Shown here piece by piece: positions 1-6,686 of a DNA stretch of 7,001 nt. The stretch's first letter is position 1. Each line of letters opens with the position of its first letter. A program made the position numbers and the translations under genes. Where the stretch lies: the NCBI GenBank assembly GCA_946547205.1, contig CAMNPA010000065.1:1-7001 (forward strand). Reading direction: 5' to 3'. Below the pieces are notes generated by a model. The model was not told the origin of the DNA, ran no database searches, and saw only the letters and a program-made list of their open reading frames with translations. This DNA is from an uncultured Selenomonadales bacterium (GTDB lineage Bacteria; Bacillota; Negativicutes; Selenomonadales; Selenomonadaceae).

Positions 1-587
1 TCTTTGGCAAGCTTGAGCCGCCGCTCCATCATGGCAAGCCACTTGCTGTGACGATATTCGTTGCTCGCGTCGACGTAATCATTATTGTATTTCCAATCGC
101 GTGCGCCCGTATTGTAAGGCGGATCAATGTAAATGCAATCGACCTTGCCGGCGTAAAGATATTTGAGCAGTTGAAGCGCGTGATAGTTGTCCGATTCAAT
201 GAGCGCGTGCCACAAATTAGATTCGGGCGCATTGCAGACGGTGTCGAGCGGTTGCAGATACGGATAAATTGGCGTGCCGAATTGCGCGACGCTGATTAAG
301 TCTTCAACGCGACAAATCATTTGCTCACCGTCGGCAAGTCGTATGCAATTTGCGTTGTCGCCGTCAATTTTGATGACGCGATAAACTTCGTTGACTTTAC
401 CGGCTTTGAGCGCGACGCGAGATTTTTTCTTGACGGGAACATCGTAAAGCGGAGTGCATTCGGGATTTTGCGGCTCGAAGACCAATCCGAATTTCTTTGA
501 ACGTTTCAGAGCGGCAATTTCCTTTTCGATACGCCGCCGCAAATTTTCATCGGCAATTTCGCGAATCAGCTCGTCCAACGCTGACAT
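1..587 (-). CDS. Site-specific DNA methyltransferase, Mod/type III-like, N-terminal part (3' end beyond window)
   Basis: This is the first 195 codons of a DNA methyltransferase; the frame is open to the left edge, so the gene is cut by the window and not broken. Residues 155-158 are DPPY, followed by NTGARDWKYNNDYVD, the catalytic motif IV of amino-methylating enzymes (N6-adenine or N4-cytosine). It is preceded by a conserved block, SDNYHALQLL (132-141) and VDCIYID (149-155). Motif IV comes before any FxGxG SAM-binding motif, so the latter should lie downstream, as in beta-class Mod proteins. The N-terminus (1-40) is a charged helix ending in KKFGLVFEP, which I recall from Mod-like methylases of type III-like restriction or defence loci. 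The ATG at 587 has GGAG 8 nt upstream; an in-frame GTG at 596 is less likely because it abuts that site. The restriction or helicase partner would lie outside the window. Modification role is well supported; exact system type is inferred. Confidence 0.9.
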   Translation of the reverse strand, partial: MSALDELIREIADENLRRRIEKEIAALKRSKKFGLVFEPQNPECTPLYDVPVKKKSRVALKAGKVNEVYRVIKIDGDNANCIRLADGEQMICRVEDLISVAQFGTPIYPYLQPLDTVCNAPESNLWHALIESDNYHALQLLKYLYAGKVDCIYIDPPYNTGARDWKYNNDYVDASNEYRHSKWLAMMERRLKLAK

Positions 588-593
588 AACAAT

Positions 594-599
594 CACTCC
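594..599 (-). promoter_or_regulatory. Ribosome binding site of the methyltransferase
   Basis: On the minus strand a GGAG core lies 8 nt before the ATG at 587. It supports that start over the nearby in-frame GTG. No convincing sigma70 promoter is visible in the 97-nt gap upstream, so the gene may depend on read-through from the exporter operon or on a promoter I cannot recognise. Confidence 0.6.
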
Positions 600-603
600 A
601 TTG

Positions 604-683
604 TAGGAACTGGGAACGAGGAACTAGGAACTAGTGTAGGGACTAGAAAAAAACTAGTTCCCAGTTCCTAATTCCTTGTTCCT
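604..683. repeat. Heptad-repeat array forming a 31-bp imperfect inverted repeat
   Basis: The left arm (605-635) and right arm (653-683) are inverted copies matching at 26 of 31 positions, around a 17-nt centre with an A7 run (647-653). Within them 604-617 and 657-670 form a perfect 14-bp inverted repeat. Each arm is built of 7-bp units close to AGGAACT: left AGGAACT, GGGAACG, AGGAACT, AGGAACT; right, on the complement, AGGAACA, AGGAATT, AGGAACT, GGGAACT. The element fills almost the whole gap between the second exporter gene and the methyltransferase. In RNA it would form a long hairpin. The T-run read on the minus strand sits in the loop and not after the stem, so it is not a standard intrinsic terminator. 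It may be a dispersed REP/MITE-like intergenic element, an mRNA 3' stabiliser or an RNase III site; these roles are inference. Confidence 0.85.
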
Positions 684-684
684 A

Positions 685-3006
685 TCAACCCATTTGTGCT
701 TGATGAAGTTTGGCATAGACGCCGTTGCGTTTGATAAGCTCATCGTGAGTGCCCGCCTCAATGATGCGTCCTTTGTCGATAACGATAATCGCATCGCAAT
801 CGCGGACAGTTGATAAACGGTGAGCAATCATTAACATGGTGCGCCCGCGAGAAATCGGCTCAATGTTGTTCATGATGATATTTTCTGATTCGTAGTCAAG
901 TGCGGAAGTTGCCTCGTCGAAAATCAGAATTCGCGGATTAGACAATAGCGCACGAGCAATGGCTATGCGTTGACGTTGACCGCCGCTCAAAAGACTGCCG
1001 CGTTCACCGACGAAAGTATCGTAACCGTGAGGGAATTGACTGACGAATTCATCTGCGCCCGCCAATTTTGCCGCCTCAACAATTTCCTCGTGCGTGGCGT
1101 TCGGGCAGGCAATGCGAATGTTATCTTCAACGGTGCCGCTGAAAAGTTTGCTGTCCTGAAGAACGACGCCGATTTGTCGACGCAACCACGCAGGCTCAAC
1201 TTGTGCAATGTCCACGCCGTCAATCAAAATGCGTCCCGTGTCAGGCAGATAAAGACGTTGAATCAATTTCGTTAGCGTTGACTTTCCCGAACCTGAACGA
1301 CCGACGATACCGACTTTCATGCCGGCAGGAATTCTGATGTTGACGTTATCCAAAACTTTGCCGCCTTCAACGGAATAACTGAACGCCAATTTTTCAAGAG
1401 CAATGTCTCCGCGCAAACTCGGCAGTGTCGTGCGTGAAGGATTGAACGTCGGCTCAATGTCCTCGTCCATGATGTCGGAAAGTCGTTCCATTGAAACGCG
1501 AACATGCTGGAACTGTTGCCACTGATTGATAAGGCGCATAATCGGCGCGATTAACTGCCCGGCGATCATCTGGAAGGCTATCAATTCGCCAACGGAAATT
1601 TCGCCGTCCATAACGTAATAAGCACCAATCCACAGAATCACGAGATTAAACATGCTGAAGAAGAACGAGCCGATTGAGTTTGCGACGTTGGCAAGATTTA
1701 CGACGGCAAGAGACGCCTTGACGAAACGCGCGAGCATCTCTTCGTAGCGGCGAATGAATTGGCTTTCGACGCTGGAGGCTTTGACGGTGTGAATGCCGGT
1801 TATCGTTTCGATTAGGAAAGAGCGATTTTCACTGCCGATTAAGAATTGGTCGTTAATCAGACGTTTGAAAATCGGTGCGGCGATTAAATTCAGAATCACG
1901 AACAGCGGAATCATCAGCAACACGACGTAGCTCAAGATTTGGCTGTAGAGAAACATTGCGGCGAAGTAGACGATTGCAAAGACGATGTCCAAGACGATTG
2001 TCAAGCTGTTGCCCGTCATGAATCCGCGCAACGTTTCAAGCTCGCCGGTACGTGAGACAACGTCACCAACTTGCCATTTTTGGAAATAGCTTATCGGTAA
2101 TGACGTGATATTTTTAAACAGGCGCGAAGAAAGTACGCCGTCCATTTTGCAAGTGATGTTCGAGAAAAGATACGTTCGCACGCCGAGCATGAAATTTTGA
2201 AAGACCGTGCATAAAACCATGCCCAAAACTAAAATATCGAGAGCTTCCGCCGCTCTGTGCACCAAAACTTTATCGATGATGTTTTGCACGAAGACAGGTG
2301 ACGCCAAGCCCAACAACTGCAGCAGGAGCGACAAGAACAGCACGTTCTTTAAAAGCGGCAAATATTTTCCGATGACCGGGATAAACCATTTGAAACCGAA
2401 TTTGCTTTTCTTGCGGTCGAGTTCATAGCGGCGCGTGAAAAGAATTGCATCGCCCGTCCAGTCCAGCAAAAGTTTGTAGCGGTCGACTTGCACGGGATGT
2501 TGAGAAAATACGGGATCCATCACGTAAATATTTCCGTCGCGAATCGTCGTGATGACAACACTTCTGCCGGAATGAAGTTTGATTAGCACGGGATAAACGA
2601 GCTTATCCAAATCTTCTTCCTTCAAGCCTTCGTATTTGCGTGCCTTCAATTTCAGCTCACGGGCTGCGCGGACAATCGTCGTAAAATCAACACTGCCTGC
2701 TTCCAAAACGTAAGCGCGTTCGAGTTGGCGATAATCGGCGGGAATGTTGTAATACTTCGCGATTGAAATTAAACAAGCAAGTCCCGTGTCAATGCCGTTG
2801 ACGATGCCGCCGTCTTCACGCTCTCTGATAACTTCGGTGTCGAGCACGTTTATATCGTGATCGTTAAGTTCGTCAACTTCTTTTTTAGGCGGAACTTTTT
2901 TTATCGGGATTTTGCCCAAAGGTTGACCGCCGGGCTTTTGCGGCGATTGACCGTTTGACGGGACGAGATTTTTATTGTCGGGAGTTTTATTTTTATCTTC
3001 TGCCAT
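685..3006 (-). CDS. HlyB-type ABC exporter with inactive C39-like domain (type I secretion), second copy
   Basis: A 773-aa inner-membrane exporter ATPase of the type I secretion family. Residues 1-68 are a hydrophilic, Lys/Pro/Asn-rich extension absent from the paralogue at 4383-6518. Residues about 69-195 form a C39-peptidase-like domain; where active enzymes have Cys-Gly it has Thr74-Gly75, and the catalytic-His region reads SGRSVVI, so cleavage is not expected. Hydrophobic segments near 219-242, 253-275, 335-355, 358-380, 447-464 and 470-490 make the six-helix exporter domain. The ATPase domain is complete: A-loop Tyr544, Walker A 569-577 (Lys575), Q-loop Gln617, LSGGQ 673-677, Walker B Asp697 with Glu698, H-loop His729. 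The start lies 3 nt after the HlyD stop, with GGGAG 9 nt upstream inside the HlyD gene, so translation is probably coupled. Substrate unknown. It could act alone as a homodimer or pair with the first exporter. Confidence 0.95.
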   Translation of the reverse strand: MAEDKNKTPDNKNLVPSNGQSPQKPGGQPLGKIPIKKVPPKKEVDELNDHDINVLDTEVIREREDGGIVNGIDTGLACLISIAKYYNIPADYRQLERAYVLEAGSVDFTTIVRAARELKLKARKYEGLKEEDLDKLVYPVLIKLHSGRSVVITTIRDGNIYVMDPVFSQHPVQVDRYKLLLDWTGDAILFTRRYELDRKKSKFGFKWFIPVIGKYLPLLKNVLFLSLLLQLLGLASPVFVQNIIDKVLVHRAAEALDILVLGMVLCTVFQNFMLGVRTYLFSNITCKMDGVLSSRLFKNITSLPISYFQKWQVGDVVSRTGELETLRGFMTGNSLTIVLDIVFAIVYFAAMFLYSQILSYVVLLMIPLFVILNLIAAPIFKRLINDQFLIGSENRSFLIETITGIHTVKASSVESQFIRRYEEMLARFVKASLAVVNLANVANSIGSFFFSMFNLVILWIGAYYVMDGEISVGELIAFQMIAGQLIAPIMRLINQWQQFQHVRVSMERLSDIMDEDIEPTFNPSRTTLPSLRGDIALEKLAFSYSVEGGKVLDNVNIRIPAGMKVGIVGRSGSGKSTLTKLIQRLYLPDTGRILIDGVDIAQVEPAWLRRQIGVVLQDSKLFSGTVEDNIRIACPNATHEEIVEAAKLAGADEFVSQFPHGYDTFVGERGSLLSGGQRQRIAIARALLSNPRILIFDEATSALDYESENIIMNNIEPISRGRTMLMIAHRLSTVRDCDAIIVIDKGRIIEAGTHDELIKRNGVYAKLHQAQMG

Positions 3007-3009
3007 AAA

Positions 3010-4377
3010 TTACCGCTCCCTTAAAGCTTCGGAAGTGTAGCGGCGGAAAGGATCAAGGAAGAAGTCGATAATACGTTTCTCTTTGATTTTGATTTCCGCG
3101 CTGACATTCATGCCGATTTCAATTTTCGCGGGCTGACCGTAGACGTTAATATCGTTGCTCGTCGGGTCAAGGATGAGTTTAAATTTTTTGTCCTGTTGCG
3201 GATTGCTCGGCTCGTTGACGGCGTCCGCGCTAATCTCCATGACTTCCGCCTTGTACATGCCGAATTTTTGAAAGTTGTAAGTCTCGAATTTGACTTCAGC
3301 TTCTTGCCCGACTTTGATAAAGCCGATGTCCTTGTTGTCCGCATAAACTTCAAACTCAAGCTTAACGTCTTCGGGAACGATTTGCATCAAAGGCTGCGCG
3401 TCCGTGACGATGCCGCCGAGCGTGTGAATGTTCAGATTGTAAACACGACCGCTGATCGGCGCGTAAATCGTCGCCATGCGCGAATCCTCATCAGCTTTCT
3501 TAATCGCCTCGGTGACGGTGTAATATTCCTTTTTCGCTTCAACCATCGCGGTCATAATGTCTTTGTGATATGACGCGTCGACGTTGGCAAGATTTTGTTG
3601 AGCTTCGGCAATTTCCGCTTTGATACTGTTAATCGAGTCGAGTTCCGCTTGAGCATTTTTTTCGTATTGAATCGTTGAGCTTTGCTGTTCAAGCAGTTGG
3701 AATTCGGAAATGGCGTCCTGCTCCATCAAATCGGTAAGACGAGCTTCTTTCTCCTGCTCAATCGCCAAAACTTGCGCGTACTTCTCGTAATTTGCCTGTG
3801 TTGCCTGAAGTCGAGCCATTTTCTGTTCGATGATGTCCAAACGGCTTTGACGTTGCGTTTTATAATCGGACGTGCGAGACTGATAAAGAGCCAATTCCGC
3901 CGCCAAATCGTGCGCTTCAAGGTCGGGATCTTCTTCCGGCACGAAAGGCTGTTGCGTGAGTTCGGCTGTCAAACGTTGCAAATCCAATTTGTAATAAGCC
4001 GCGCGTTTCTTCAAGCTGTCGTAATCTGCGGAAGTCGTCGTCGGGTCAAGGACAACAATAACGTCGCCTTCTTTGACGAGTTGACCTTCCTCAACGAGAA
4101 TTTCTTTGACAATGCCCTTGTTCTTGACTTGAACGGTTTTGACTTGACCTGAAGGAATGACTTTGCCGGCGGCTACTGCGACTTCGTTGATATGCCCTAA
4201 AAATGACCAAGTGAGCAATGCGACGACCAACAGCAAAATCGTCCACATGACAAGCCGTCCCGTCGGTGATGGCGGCGTTTCAGTCACTTCAAGTATTGCC
4301 GGCAAGAATTCTGTTTCCTTTTCACGATCCTCGCCGTGAAGTAGCCAGTGGAAAAAATTTTTCAATCTTTTTTTCAT
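3010..4377 (-). CDS. HlyD-type membrane fusion protein (type I secretion adaptor)
   Basis: A 455-aa periplasmic adaptor that would link the inner-membrane ABC exporter to a TolC-like outer-membrane channel. It has a short cytoplasmic N-terminus, one membrane helix at about 43-62, a first biotinyl-lipoyl half (about 68-111, with GIVKEILVEEGQLVKEGD), a long Gln/Glu/Lys-rich coiled-coil hairpin (about 115-300), the second lipoyl half (about 302-336, with IYAPISGRVYNLNIHTLGG and IVPED), then a beta-barrel domain. The C-terminus DPFRRYTSEALRER matches the conserved end of HlyD-family proteins of T1SS, so the protein is full length. The gene begins 5 nt after the stop of the first exporter, with an AGAGGG ribosome binding site inside that gene, and ends 3 nt before the second exporter. 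One adaptor between two exporters implies that it serves both. No outer-membrane factor is present in the window. Family assignment is firm; the cargo is not known. Confidence 0.96.
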   Translation of the reverse strand: MKKRLKNFFHWLLHGEDREKETEFLPAILEVTETPPSPTGRLVMWTILLLVVALLTWSFLGHINEVAVAAGKVIPSGQVKTVQVKNKGIVKEILVEEGQLVKEGDVIVVLDPTTTSADYDSLKKRAAYYKLDLQRLTAELTQQPFVPEEDPDLEAHDLAAELALYQSRTSDYKTQRQSRLDIIEQKMARLQATQANYEKYAQVLAIEQEKEARLTDLMEQDAISEFQLLEQQSSTIQYEKNAQAELDSINSIKAEIAEAQQNLANVDASYHKDIMTAMVEAKKEYYTVTEAIKKADEDSRMATIYAPISGRVYNLNIHTLGGIVTDAQPLMQIVPEDVKLEFEVYADNKDIGFIKVGQEAEVKFETYNFQKFGMYKAEVMEISADAVNEPSNPQQDKKFKLILDPTSNDINVYGQPAKIEIGMNVSAEIKIKEKRIIDFFLDPFRRYTSEALRER

Positions 4378-4382
4378 TGCGC

Positions 4383-6518
4383 TTACCCTCTGCTTTCTTG
4401 CTGATCGTGGAGATAACGATAAAGTCCGCCGAGTTTCATCAGCTGTTCATGCGTGCCGCTCTCGACGATCTGCCCTTTGTCGATGACAATGATTTTATCG
4501 CAACGGCGCACCGCGCTCAATCTGTGTGCAATGATAAGCATAGTTCTGTTCGCACCGATTGCTTCCATGTTGTTAAAAATGATTCGTTCGGACTCGTAGT
4601 CAAGCGCGGAAGTTGCCTCGTCGAAAATCAAAATCGGCGGGTTGGCAAGCAGAGCACGAGCTATCGCCACGCGTTGACGTTGACCGCCGGAAAGTGAATC
4701 GCCGCGTTCGCCGACTTTGGTATCGTAACCTTCTTTAAGCTCCAAAATAAAATCATGAGCACCTGCAAGACGCGCCGCACGAATAATTTCGTCCATTGTG
4801 GCAGTCGGACGGCTTATGGCAATGTTGTCGCGCACGCTGGAATTGAAAAGATAATTTTCCTGCATGACGACGCCGATTTGATCGCGCAGCCACGAAAGAT
4901 TTGCCTCGCGAGTGTTGATGCCGCCGATTATGATATGACCTTCTTCGGGAACGTAAAGATTTTGGACAAGGTTCGTTAAAGTTGACTTGCCGGAGCCGGA
5001 ACGACCGACGATTCCGATTTTCTGACCGGGCTGAACTTTCAAGTTGATATTCTGCAAGACGAGCGGTAAATCGACGCGATAACGGAAAGAGACGCCCGAT
5101 ATATCAATGCCGCCGTCAATTCTTCTGTCGCCGCGCTTGCCCATTTCCGCAACGACCGGTTCCATTGGCGTATTCAAAATGTCGCCGATAAGTCGCAGTG
5201 CCATTTTCAGCATGAACAGATGCCACCACATCATCAAGATGCTCGTCAAAGGACCCAGTGCCTGCTTTGAAAGCATTTGGAAGGCGATTAATTGACCGAG
5301 CGTCAATTCGCCGTCCATGACCATATGACCGCCGTACCAGAGAATTGCCATCGTCACCAACGCTTCGCCAACGGTTCTGGATGTTTCCATGAACAGGCGG
5401 AACTTCGACATTTCAAATTGGTTACGAATGTAACGCGCGATAAGATTTTCCCATTTGTTGACGAATTGCGGTTCGACAGCCAGAGCTTTGACCGTTTCGA
5501 CGTTCGTTATCGATTCGACCATGAAGGCATTGCACGCCACTCTTGCACGCCACATGCCTTGAAGTTTGCCTCTTAATATCGGCAGAGCCAAAATTTGGAT
5601 AGCGTAGATTGGAATTATGCACAGCGCGACCCACGTCAACGGCACCGAATACCAGAACATGAAACCGATGAACACAAACGAAAAGAGCGCGTCAAGGACA
5701 GCCATCAAGCCGGGACCTGTCAAAAATTCTCGGACACGGCTCAACATTTCGATACGCATCATCGTTTCGCCGACGCGTCGTTGTTCGTAGTAAGGCAACG
5801 GCAACGAGATTAAATGGTGGAAAAGTCGTGCGCCCAAAATCGCGTCGAGTTTATTCGTCGTGTGGTTCAGGATGTAAGTTTTCAGCGCGGTCAAAAGCGA
5901 TTGCATGAAGAAGAATGCGACCATGCTGCAACCGATAACCATCAGCGTTGAAAGTCCGTTGTTGCCGATGACTTTGTCGATTATAACCTGCGTGATGAGC
6001 GGAAAGACAATTCCCATCAACTGCAGGAAAAACGATGCCGACAAAATTTCGACGAGTTGCTTTTTATAACGCTTGACGACTTTAACAAACCAATCGAGAT
6101 TGTGGAGCTTTTTGAAATATGACCAGTTGAATGCCGCAGAGAAAGTCAACATTTCGTTTGACCAGCTCTCCAGGAATTCTTTCATTGGAATTGCCAAAGG
6201 TTTGCTTTCGCGCGGGTCAATCGCCAAAACGACTTCTTCATTCAAGCTGCCGATTGCGATAAATGCTCCGTCATTCATTTTGGCTATGGCGGGATATTCT
6301 ACCTCGCGCAATTCGTCGACAGTCGGACGGATAAGTTCGGTGTCGATTTTATGTTTCTTTGCCAGCTTGCGCAGTTTTTCCCAGTCGACTTGATCGTCAG
6401 TTTCGGGATTTTCATCATAAATTTTCTGCAAGTCCTTAACTCCGAAGTGTTGCAGAATTTTTATGACTGAAACGATCCCTGTGCGATTTTTTGGCGGCAA
6501 GGATTTATTTTCGGGCAT
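4383..6518 (-). CDS. HlyB-type ABC exporter with inactive C39-like domain (type I secretion), first copy
   Basis: A 711-aa inner-membrane exporter ATPase, first gene of the secretion operon. Residues about 10-130 are a C39-like domain without the catalytic pair: Thr13-Gly14 stands in place of Cys-Gly, and NDGAFIAI (82-89) has no His. It should thus bind substrate rather than cut a leader, as in HlyB. Hydrophobic segments near 157-180, 191-211, 271-290, 293-314, 385-401 and 408-430 form the exporter membrane domain. The ATPase has A-loop Tyr480, Walker A 505-513 (Lys511), Q-loop Gln553, LSGGQ 609-613, Walker B Asp633 with catalytic Glu634, and H-loop His665, all intact. The ATG at 6518 has the purine-rich AAGAAGGGAG 13 nt away, longer than usual; a second ATG at 6525 has ideal spacing but opens only a 6-codon frame. 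An in-frame TGA at 6524-6522 excludes a longer protein. It is paralogous to the 773-aa protein. Confidence 0.95.
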   Translation of the reverse strand: MPENKSLPPKNRTGIVSVIKILQHFGVKDLQKIYDENPETDDQVDWEKLRKLAKKHKIDTELIRPTVDELREVEYPAIAKMNDGAFIAIGSLNEEVVLAIDPRESKPLAIPMKEFLESWSNEMLTFSAAFNWSYFKKLHNLDWFVKVVKRYKKQLVEILSASFFLQLMGIVFPLITQVIIDKVIGNNGLSTLMVIGCSMVAFFFMQSLLTALKTYILNHTTNKLDAILGARLFHHLISLPLPYYEQRRVGETMMRIEMLSRVREFLTGPGLMAVLDALFSFVFIGFMFWYSVPLTWVALCIIPIYAIQILALPILRGKLQGMWRARVACNAFMVESITNVETVKALAVEPQFVNKWENLIARYIRNQFEMSKFRLFMETSRTVGEALVTMAILWYGGHMVMDGELTLGQLIAFQMLSKQALGPLTSILMMWWHLFMLKMALRLIGDILNTPMEPVVAEMGKRGDRRIDGGIDISGVSFRYRVDLPLVLQNINLKVQPGQKIGIVGRSGSGKSTLTNLVQNLYVPEEGHIIIGGINTREANLSWLRDQIGVVMQENYLFNSSVRDNIAISRPTATMDEIIRAARLAGAHDFILELKEGYDTKVGERGDSLSGGQRQRVAIARALLANPPILIFDEATSALDYESERIIFNNMEAIGANRTMLIIAHRLSAVRRCDKIIVIDKGQIVESGTHEQLMKLGGLYRYLHDQQESRG

Positions 6519-6525
6519 GTTTCAT
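6505..6525 (-). other. Possible 6-codon upstream ORF overlapping the exporter start
   Basis: The ATG at 6525 lies 6 nt after a GGGAG ribosome binding site, and opens a frame reading MKHARK before a TAA at 6507-6505. It overlaps the first codons of the 711-aa exporter in another frame. The exporter ATG is 13 nt from the same site, a poor spacing. Ribosomes could start at 6525 and stop 11-13 nt inside the exporter gene, then reinitiate, or the two starts could compete. This may equally be chance in a short sequence. Confidence 0.3.
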
Positions 6526-6531
6526 ACCAGG

Positions 6532-6541
6532 CTCCCTTCTT
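6532..6541 (-). promoter_or_regulatory. Ribosome binding site of the exporter operon
   Basis: AAGAAGGGAG on the minus strand is the only Shine-Dalgarno-like stretch before the first exporter. Its GGGAG is 13 nt from the annotated ATG (6518) and 6 nt from an out-of-frame ATG (6525), which makes the actual start behaviour uncertain. Confidence 0.6.
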
Positions 6542-6571
6542 AAGTGATGCATAACGAAAAAACAATTGACG

Positions 6572-6591
6572 TTTTGCTTTATACAGCAAAA
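6572..6591. promoter_or_regulatory. 20-bp palindrome in the exporter operon leader, possible operator
   Basis: TTTTGCT (6572-6578) and AGCAAAA (6585-6591) form a perfect 7-bp inverted repeat with a 6-nt spacer. On the minus strand it overlaps a TATAAA (6583-6578) that could serve as a -10 element about 60 nt before the exporter start, though no good -35 lies at the right distance. An operator for a dimeric repressor over the promoter is plausible, and the element could also be a weak RNA hairpin. The promoter of the operon is not otherwise clear in this AT-rich stretch (6519-6628). Confidence 0.35.
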
Positions 6592-6628
6592 TCATTAAGG
6601 CTATATTAAAAAAATTTTGTTTCATAAG

Positions 6629-6668
6629 AAAAGCCGCCGTCAACCCGCAAGGAAGACAGCGGCCTTTT
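6629..6668 (-). terminator. Intrinsic terminator of rpsU (possibly bidirectional)
   Basis: The arms 6633-6641 (GCCGCCGTC) and 6655-6663 (GACAGCGGC) pair at 8 of 9 positions around a 13-nt loop. Read on the minus strand the stem is followed by TTTTCTTATG, giving the U-rich tail expected of an intrinsic terminator 19-24 nt past the rpsU stop. On the plus strand the stem is followed by CTTTTCTATTTG, so it could also stop transcription in that direction. It separates rpsU from the exporter operon, which therefore needs its own promoter. Confidence 0.85.
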
Positions 6669-6686
6669 CTATTTGTCTGATAAGGA

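Noticed and set aside
29..232. Small minus-strand frame of 67 codons within the methylase region
   Set aside because: It is in another frame of the methyltransferase gene, whose DPPY motif fixes the real frame.
604..683. Heptad array considered as a CRISPR or as an intrinsic terminator
   Set aside because: The units are only 7 bp without unique spacers, so it is not CRISPR. The T-run lies in the loop and no U-tail follows the stem on the minus strand, so standard termination is not supported.
3682..4152. Plus-strand open frame of 156 codons opposite the HlyD coiled coil
   Set aside because: It lies antisense to a clear HlyD gene, its sequence is Leu/Phe/Arg-rich without a recognisable domain, and there is no convincing ribosome site. 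It is a shadow of the low-stop complementary frame.
4266..4697. Plus-strand open frame of 143 codons crossing the exporter-HlyD junction
   Set aside because: It is antisense to two well-supported genes and to conserved motifs (LSGGQ, Walker B), and has no family resemblance.
6566..6594. TTGACG on the plus strand as a promoter leading rightward
   Set aside because: The hexamer 17 nt downstream is AAATCA, a poor -10, and the only thing downstream on that strand is the antisense of rpsU.
6519..6632. Search for a small double-glycine-leader peptide (bacteriocin precursor) next to the exporters
   Set aside because: The leader region has no frame with a GG leader, and the C39-like domains lack the catalytic Cys, so such a cargo is not expected here.
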